Shown one piece after another: positions 59,497 to 64,000 of a stretch of 64,000 bases of DNA. The first letter of the stretch is position 1; each line of letters starts with the position of its first letter. The position numbers and the translations under genes are program-made. This stretch comes from Algoriphagus vanfongensis DSM 17529 (GTDB lineage Bacteria; Bacteroidota; Bacteroidia; Cytophagales; Cyclobacteriaceae): contig NZ_AUBX01000011.1 in the NCBI RefSeq assembly GCF_000429465.1, positions 124,001 through 188,000 of the forward strand, read 5' to 3'. The notes beneath the pieces are model-generated. The model was given only the letters and a program-made list of their open reading frames with translations. It made no database searches and had not been told where the DNA came from.

Positions 59497-60894
59497 TTAA
59501 TGTGTTTTCTTGGAGTGCGTGATGAAAATAGCGGAGGTCGTGATGATCATGATGCCGTAAAGGATGAAATCCAGCGGAAATCCTCCGACGTGATTGGGAA
59601 CCCAGCTCAATAAAGATAGAATAAAGTAAGCTAGGGCAAATGTGGATAGGATCAGGACAGATTTGGGTGGTTTCTTGAAAATCACAGCCCCCAAAACGAC
59701 CGGAGCTACCATGGAAGTACCAGCAAAACTCACCCTTGCCAGCAAGACCAATTGATCACTCATGTAAGTGGAAAAAACCAATACGATGACCGAAAACACG
59801 AAAATTGAGAGTTTGGTGATGCGCATGTTGCGCTTGTCTCCTCCTTTGAGAAGGGATCTCAGTTCGGTGCCCAAAGCAAAAATCTGCGCATTGGTGGTGG
59901 AGAGGCAGGCGGCAAACAATCCTACTACGGCCAATGCCGCCACTGGGACTGCCTGATCATACATCAAGGCACCTGCTAGAAAGTCAGATGTGGAGGAGTC
60001 GGGATACTTAATCGCCCCATAAAGGCCGATAAATGCGGTCGGAAGAATCACTAAAATGGCGAAGATTCCAACGGCATAAGCCATACGGTGGACCGATTTC
60101 AGGCTTTTCATCACCACTAAGCGTGTGGTGAATTGCGGCTGAGTCACGGGAATCATCACGATAGCAATCGAAGATGCTATTAGAAACGGAGTGGTGAATA
60201 GTCCTTTGGGGCCGGGAAGCGTCGTCAAATCTGGATTCATTTCCATGACTCGCTGAGTGGCAGATTCAAATCCGCCTGCGAGGCTCAGGCAAGTCGCTCC
60301 GATGATCCATATGACTACCAGTAAAATCACTCCCTGGATGGCGTCACTGTACATGATGGCTTTCAGTCCACCGATTTCGGAATAGATCAACATGATGCCG
60401 ACCAGTAAAGATGCCCACGCCCAAAAAGGGAGAATTCCGGGAAATGCTGCTTCCAGAAAGATGGAGATTCCGCGTATTTGAATAGCTACGTAGGGGATCA
60501 GAAATAGAAAGCTGCTGATGAATAGCAGGATTCCGGCATACTTGTTTTGGTAGCATTTCTGCACAAAGCCCGCAACACCTTGATAGCCGACTACATGAGC
60601 TCTGCTTCTCAATTTGTATCCAAACCACACAATAAAGAAAACCATCAATGCATCGGAGAGGCCCAAGAAAATCCAGGCGCCTACACCGTGTGTTCTGAAG
60701 AAGTCTGGCATTCCCATGAATGTAAATGCGCTGAAGAGCGCTGCAGAAAATGTCAGAAACCCTAAAATAGACCCGATGTTGGAACCAGCCAGCATGAAGT
60801 CATCTGAGGTGCGGTTTTTTTGAAATGATTTGTATGATGCGTAGGCCAGAGAGATCAGAAATAATCCGAAGAATACTATGAGCCAGCCCGTCAT
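59497..60894 (-). CDS. Sodium:solute symporter (SSS family)
   Basis: 465 residues with about 13 membrane helices. The core shows D-F-M-L-A-G-S-N-I-G near residue 32, F-S-A-A-L-F-S-A-F-T near 49 and Y-S-E-I-G-G-L-K-A-I-M-Y-S-D-A-I-Q-G near 178, the last typical of SSS family members. It imports a sugar, oligosaccharide or uronate with Na+. The start overlaps the small gene upstream by 4 bases; it ends 4 bases before the GH88-like gene. Substrate should be the molecule cleaved by that enzyme. Confidence 0.92.
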   Translation of the reverse strand: MTGWLIVFFGLFLISLAYASYKSFQKNRTSDDFMLAGSNIGSILGFLTFSAALFSAFTFMGMPDFFRTHGVGAWIFLGLSDALMVFFIVWFGYKLRSRAHVVGYQGVAGFVQKCYQNKYAGILLFISSFLFLIPYVAIQIRGISIFLEAAFPGILPFWAWASLLVGIMLIYSEIGGLKAIMYSDAIQGVILLVVIWIIGATCLSLAGGFESATQRVMEMNPDLTTLPGPKGLFTTPFLIASSIAIVMIPVTQPQFTTRLVVMKSLKSVHRMAYAVGIFAILVILPTAFIGLYGAIKYPDSSTSDFLAGALMYDQAVPVAALAVVGLFAACLSTTNAQIFALGTELRSLLKGGDKRNMRITKLSIFVFSVIVLVFSTYMSDQLVLLARVSFAGTSMVAPVVLGAVIFKKPPKSVLILSTFALAYFILSLLSWVPNHVGGFPLDFILYGIMIITTSAIFITHSKKTH

Positions 60895-61103
60895 GATTTT
60901 TTAGATTCATGATATGGAAAAATCTTAGAAGCCAGCAAAGTAGCGATCACTATAAGGACGGTGATCAAAAAACCACTCCAAAAGACAAAGGAGATTCCGG
61001 CTAGTTGAGGTTCGAGTTGGTTTTCTTTGAAAACAAAAAGAAAGGAACAGATGGTGAGAATAAGGACACTGATCCATAAAAGATTCCAGGTTTTGGGTTT
61101 CAT
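60891..61103 (-). CDS. Small two-helix membrane protein, companion of the SSS symporter
   Basis: 70 residues with two hydrophobic segments (about 8-26 and 38-62). It overlaps the symporter start by 4 bases. Small two-helix proteins encoded just before SSS symporters are known (the YjcH/ActP and YhdT/PanF pairs). This one resembles them in size, topology and position, but the sequence family is not certain. It probably assists the symporter's assembly or stability. First gene of the operon. Confidence 0.65.
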   Translation of the reverse strand: MKPKTWNLLWISVLILTICSFLFVFKENQLEPQLAGISFVFWSGFLITVLIVIATLLASKIFPYHESKKS

Positions 61104-61284
61104 GTGTTTTAAAGTAGGATTGACTGATAGATTGTCGTAGATTTTATATTAAATTCTACAGAAAGCAAAAAATAGCAATTTTCCTTCTTGAAACCATCCT
61201 TAACTTGACAGAAGGAAGGCAAGTTTACGGAATCCATTTCAGCAAATGAGCTTTGGTTTTTAAGGGCTTTTTGATGGGGAAAGG

Positions 61285-61296
61285 CGATTTAAATCG
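61285..61296. promoter_or_regulatory. Perfect 12-bp palindrome CGATTTAAATCG
   Basis: It lies about 30 bases upstream of the carB -7 element and 180 bases upstream of the operon start on the other strand, in the 279-base divergent intergenic region. It could be an operator for either side. The remaining gap is A/T-rich without genes. Confidence 0.35.
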
Positions 61297-61327
61297 AATT
61301 TTCCCATGTCCCTTCCGAATAATTTTC

Positions 61328-61335
61328 TAATTTTG
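61328..61335 (+). promoter_or_regulatory. Candidate -7 element for carB
   Basis: TAATTTTG, an exact TAnnTTTG match, 47 bases before the carB ATG. No -33 TTG at the usual spacing. Confidence 0.45.
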
Positions 61336-61382
61336 GCCCAATTTGGACTTAAGTAAAATTATCTCTACAATCTCCCTCTCTA

Positions 61383-64000
61383 ATGCCTAAAGACAGTAGC
61401 ATCAAGCACGTACTAATCATTGGTTCAGGTCCCATCGTAATCGGTCAAGCTTGTGAGTTTGACTATTCAGGATCTCAGGCTTCCAGGTCACTTCGCGAAG
61501 AAGGTATCACCGTAACCCTGATCAATTCCAACCCCGCAACGATCATGACCGATCCAGTGACTGCAGATAATGTGTATTTGCTCCCACTGGAAAAGAAATC
61601 CATCAAGAAAATTCTAACAGAGCATCCGGACATCGATGCGGTACTTCCGACTATGGGAGGCCAGACCGCCTTGAACTTGGCGATCGATTGTGAAAAAGCC
61701 GGTATTTGGAAGCACTTCGACGTGAAAATGATCGGTGTAGATATCGACGCGATCGACACTGCCGAAGACCGTGAAAAATTCAAGGTTCTGATGGAAAAGA
61801 TCGGTGTTGGTGTCTGTAAAGGAGCCACAGCTACTTCTTTCCTTCAAGGAAAAGAAATCGCTCAGGAAATCGGGTTCCCGCTGATCATCAGAGCTTCCTA
61901 TACTCTAGGTGGTGCTGGTGGTGCTTTTGTGGAAAAACCGGAAGACTTCGAAAAATATCTAAGTGCTGGTTTGCAAGCCTCTCCAGTTCACGAAGTTTTG
62001 ATCGAGCAAAGTATTCTTGGCTGGAAAGAATATGAGCTTGAGGTCATGCGCGACAACATCGGGAACATGATCGTGATCTGTTCTATCGAGAACTTCGACC
62101 CAATGGGCGTTCACACAGGTGACTCCATCACGGTAGCTCCAGCGATGACTCTTCCTGATACAGTGTATCAAAGAATGAGAAACTATGCGATTACGATGAT
62201 GAACAGCATCGGTAATTTCGCAGGTGGATGTAACGTGCAGTTTGCGGTGAGCCCTGACAATCAGGAAATCATCGGTATCGAGATCAACCCACGAGTTTCC
62301 AGATCTTCAGCCTTGGCTTCCAAAGCTACAGGTTATCCAATCGCAAAAGTTGCCGCTAAATTGGCAATCGGATATAACTTGGACGAGTTGTCCAACTCCA
62401 TTACAGGGACCACTTCTGCGTACTTTGAGCCTTCTATCGACTATGTGATCGTGAAAATCCCTCGTTGGAACTTTGATAAATTCAAAGGTTCTGACAGAAG
62501 ATTGGGACTATCTATGAAAGCTGTAGGAGAAGTGATGGGTATCGGAAGAAACTTCCAAGAAGCCCTTCAAAAAGCCTGTCAGTCTCTTGAAATCAAGAGA
62601 AATGGTTTGGGTGCTGATGGGAAAGAATTGAGAGATCAAGCTCAGATTCTTTACTCTTTGGCCAATCCAAGCTGGAACAGATTGTTCCACGTTTATGACG
62701 CCTTCAAATTGGGTGTTTCATTCAGAACTATCCACGATCTGACCAAAATCGACAAGTGGTTCTTGAAGCAGATCGAAGACTTGATCCATTTCGAAGCTGA
62801 AATCGATAAATATACCATCGATACCATTCCATTTGATGTGATGGATACAGCCAAGAAAAAAGGTTATGCTGATAGACAAATCGCGCATTTGCTAGGATGT
62901 CTTGAGAGCGAAGTCTTCAACAAAAGATACGATGAGATGGGTATCAAGCGTGTGTACAAGTTAGTAGATACTTGTGCGGCGGAATTTGAAGCTCAGACTC
63001 CATATTACTACTCTTCTTTCGGGGAGGAAAACGAATCAGTCAAAACTGACAAGAAGAAAATCGTAGTGCTAGGTTCAGGTCCTAACCGTGTCGGTCAAGG
63101 GATTGAATTTGACTACTCTTGCGTTCACGGTGTCTTGGCAGCCAAAGAATGTGGCTACGAAACTATCATGATCAACTGTAACCCAGAGACAGTTTCTACT
63201 GACTTTGACGTGGCGGATAAATTGTACTTCGAGCCAGTTTTCTGGGAGCATATCTACGAAATCATCCTTCATGAGAAGCCGGAAGGCGTAATCGTTCAGT
63301 TGGGTGGTCAGACTGCCTTGAAATTGGCTGAAAAGCTAGAGAAATACGGAATCAAAATCATCGGTACTAGCTTCGAAGCTTTGGACTTGGCCGAAGATAG
63401 AGGACTGTTCTCTACGCTTTTGAAAGAAAACAATGTGCCTTACCCAGAGTTTGGAACCATTCACAATACTGACGAGGCGCTTGAGCTTTGCAAAACTATC
63501 GGATTCCCTCTTCTAGTTCGTCCTAGTTACGTTTTGGGTGGTCAGGGGATGAAGATTGTGATCAATGAGAAAGAGCTGGAAGAGCATGTGGTGAATGTAC
63601 TTCATGACATTCCAAACAATGAGATTCTTCTAGATCACTTCTTGGAAGGCGCGATTGAAGCGGAAGCTGATGCGATCTGTGACGGTGAAAACGTCTATAT
63701 CATCGGTATCATGCAGCATATCGAGCCAGCAGGTATTCACTCTGGAGACTCGTATGCGGTACTTCCTCCATACAACTTGGGAGATTTGGTGATCCGTCAG
63801 ATCGAGACTTACACGGAGAAAATTGCCTTGGCATTGAAAACTGTTGGTTTGATCAATATTCAGTTTGCGATCAAAAATGATAAAGTTTACGTGATCGAAG
63901 CCAACCCAAGAGCGTCGAGAACCGTTCCATTTATCTGCAAAGCCTACCAAGAGCCGTATGTCAACTATGCGACCAAGGTAATGCTTGGAGAGAAAAAAGT
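61383..64000 (+). CDS. carB: Carbamoyl-phosphate synthase large subunit (3' truncated by window end)
   Basis: At least 872 codons are open from the ATG at 61383; the C-terminal end lies outside the window. It makes carbamoyl phosphate from bicarbonate, ATP and ammonia passed by CarA, for pyrimidine and arginine synthesis. The two homologous halves both show the ATP-grasp opening: V-L-I-I-G-S-G-P-I-V-I-G-Q-A near residue 10 and I-V-V-L-G-S-G-P-N-R-V-G-Q-G near 560. The P-T-M-G-G-Q-T-A-L-N near 89 and the Q-L-G-G-Q-T-A near 639 mark the two synthetase units. No carA gene is adjacent in the window. Confidence 0.97.
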   Translation, partial: MPKDSSIKHVLIIGSGPIVIGQACEFDYSGSQASRSLREEGITVTLINSNPATIMTDPVTADNVYLLPLEKKSIKKILTEHPDIDAVLPTMGGQTALNLAIDCEKAGIWKHFDVKMIGVDIDAIDTAEDREKFKVLMEKIGVGVCKGATATSFLQGKEIAQEIGFPLIIRASYTLGGAGGAFVEKPEDFEKYLSAGLQASPVHEVLIEQSILGWKEYELEVMRDNIGNMIVICSIENFDPMGVHTGDSITVAPAMTLPDTVYQRMRNYAITMMNSIGNFAGGCNVQFAVSPDNQEIIGIEINPRVSRSSALASKATGYPIAKVAAKLAIGYNLDELSNSITGTTSAYFEPSIDYVIVKIPRWNFDKFKGSDRRLGLSMKAVGEVMGIGRNFQEALQKACQSLEIKRNGLGADGKELRDQAQILYSLANPSWNRLFHVYDAFKLGVSFRTIHDLTKIDKWFLKQIEDLIHFEAEIDKYTIDTIPFDVMDTAKKKGYADRQIAHLLGCLESEVFNKRYDEMGIKRVYKLVDTCAAEFEAQTPYYYSSFGEENESVKTDKKKIVVLGSGPNRVGQGIEFDYSCVHGVLAAKECGYETIMINCNPETVSTDFDVADKLYFEPVFWEHIYEIILHEKPEGVIVQLGGQTALKLAEKLEKYGIKIIGTSFEALDLAEDRGLFSTLLKENNVPYPEFGTIHNTDEALELCKTIGFPLLVRPSYVLGGQGMKIVINEKELEEHVVNVLHDIPNNEILLDHFLEGAIEAEADAICDGENVYIIGIMQHIEPAGIHSGDSYAVLPPYNLGDLVIRQIETYTEKIALALKTVGLINIQFAIKNDKVYVIEANPRASRTVPFICKAYQEPYVNYATKVMLGEKK

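Noticed and set aside
61475-63950. Several antisense frames in the carB region
   Set aside because: The plus strand is continuously open as carB with both ATP-grasp halves; the antisense frames are shadows.

Overview
The window is one contiguous chromosomal stretch from a Bacteroidota bacterium, most likely a Cytophagales member close to Cyclobacteriaceae/Algoriphagus. Support comes from the gene content: type IX secretion genes (PorT- and PorE-like), DUF4252, DUF4249, DUF5606, an S16 protein with a long C-terminal tail, CarboxypepD_reg-fused TonB receptors and menaquinone-type respiration. It also comes from promoters of the Bacteroidota form TTTG-N19-TAnnTTTG; two exact copies (TACCTTTG) sit in front of tRNA-Phe and a small secreted protein, and a one-mismatch copy precedes a TonB receptor. 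Start codons lack strong Shine-Dalgarno sequences. No phage, IS, integrase or CRISPR was seen.

Layout. 1-217 holds the N-terminus of a CarboxypepD_reg outer-membrane protein. 318-4933 (minus) is translation housekeeping: gltX, and the rpsP-rimM-trmD-rplS operon. tRNA-Arg(CCU) follows at 5114. 5248-11312 (minus) is a tight six-gene carbohydrate operon: a HUMPS/hexulose-phosphate-synthase-like aldolase, a zinc alcohol dehydrogenase, an SDR, a TIM-barrel sugar isomerase, an SMP-30 lactonase and a lipoprotein sulfatase. 11511-23581 is mixed housekeeping: PEGA protein, M19 dipeptidase, RsmI paralog, pdxJ, yqeY-cvpA-pabA, lolA-ftsK and pyrD. 23765 is a siderophore-type TonB receptor behind a palindromic operator-like site. 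26247-31000 holds ddpX, an SDR, ubiE-porT, engB and DUF5606. 31128-35851 has a PorE-like OmpA lipoprotein and a membrane HdrCB/NarI-like Fe-S pair. After tRNA-Phe come an ECF sigma / putative anti-sigma / two DUF4252 operon and a small secreted protein with a 477-bp control region. 39356-43354 (minus) has a signal-peptide flavodoxin and two tandem M14 carboxypeptidases, the second without its zinc ligands. 43568-55910 is mostly plus-strand housekeeping: USP, CPA2 antiporter, hemH, MFS, trmN6, cdd and an M1 aminopeptidase. 55907-61103 (minus) is a second carbohydrate operon with translationally coupled genes: small 2-TM protein, SSS symporter, GH88-like hydrolase, OYE-like flavin oxidoreductase, SDR. 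carB begins at 61383 and runs off the end.

How the parts fit. The two carbohydrate operons look like the scavenging side of a marine or soil polysaccharide degrader. One couples desulfation to an oxidative sugar route. The other couples uptake and glycosidic cleavage to a flavin/SDR redox pair. Neither matches a textbook pathway that I recognise, and they are the best candidates for undescribed biology here. Functions are read from motifs and architecture only; no database search was possible.
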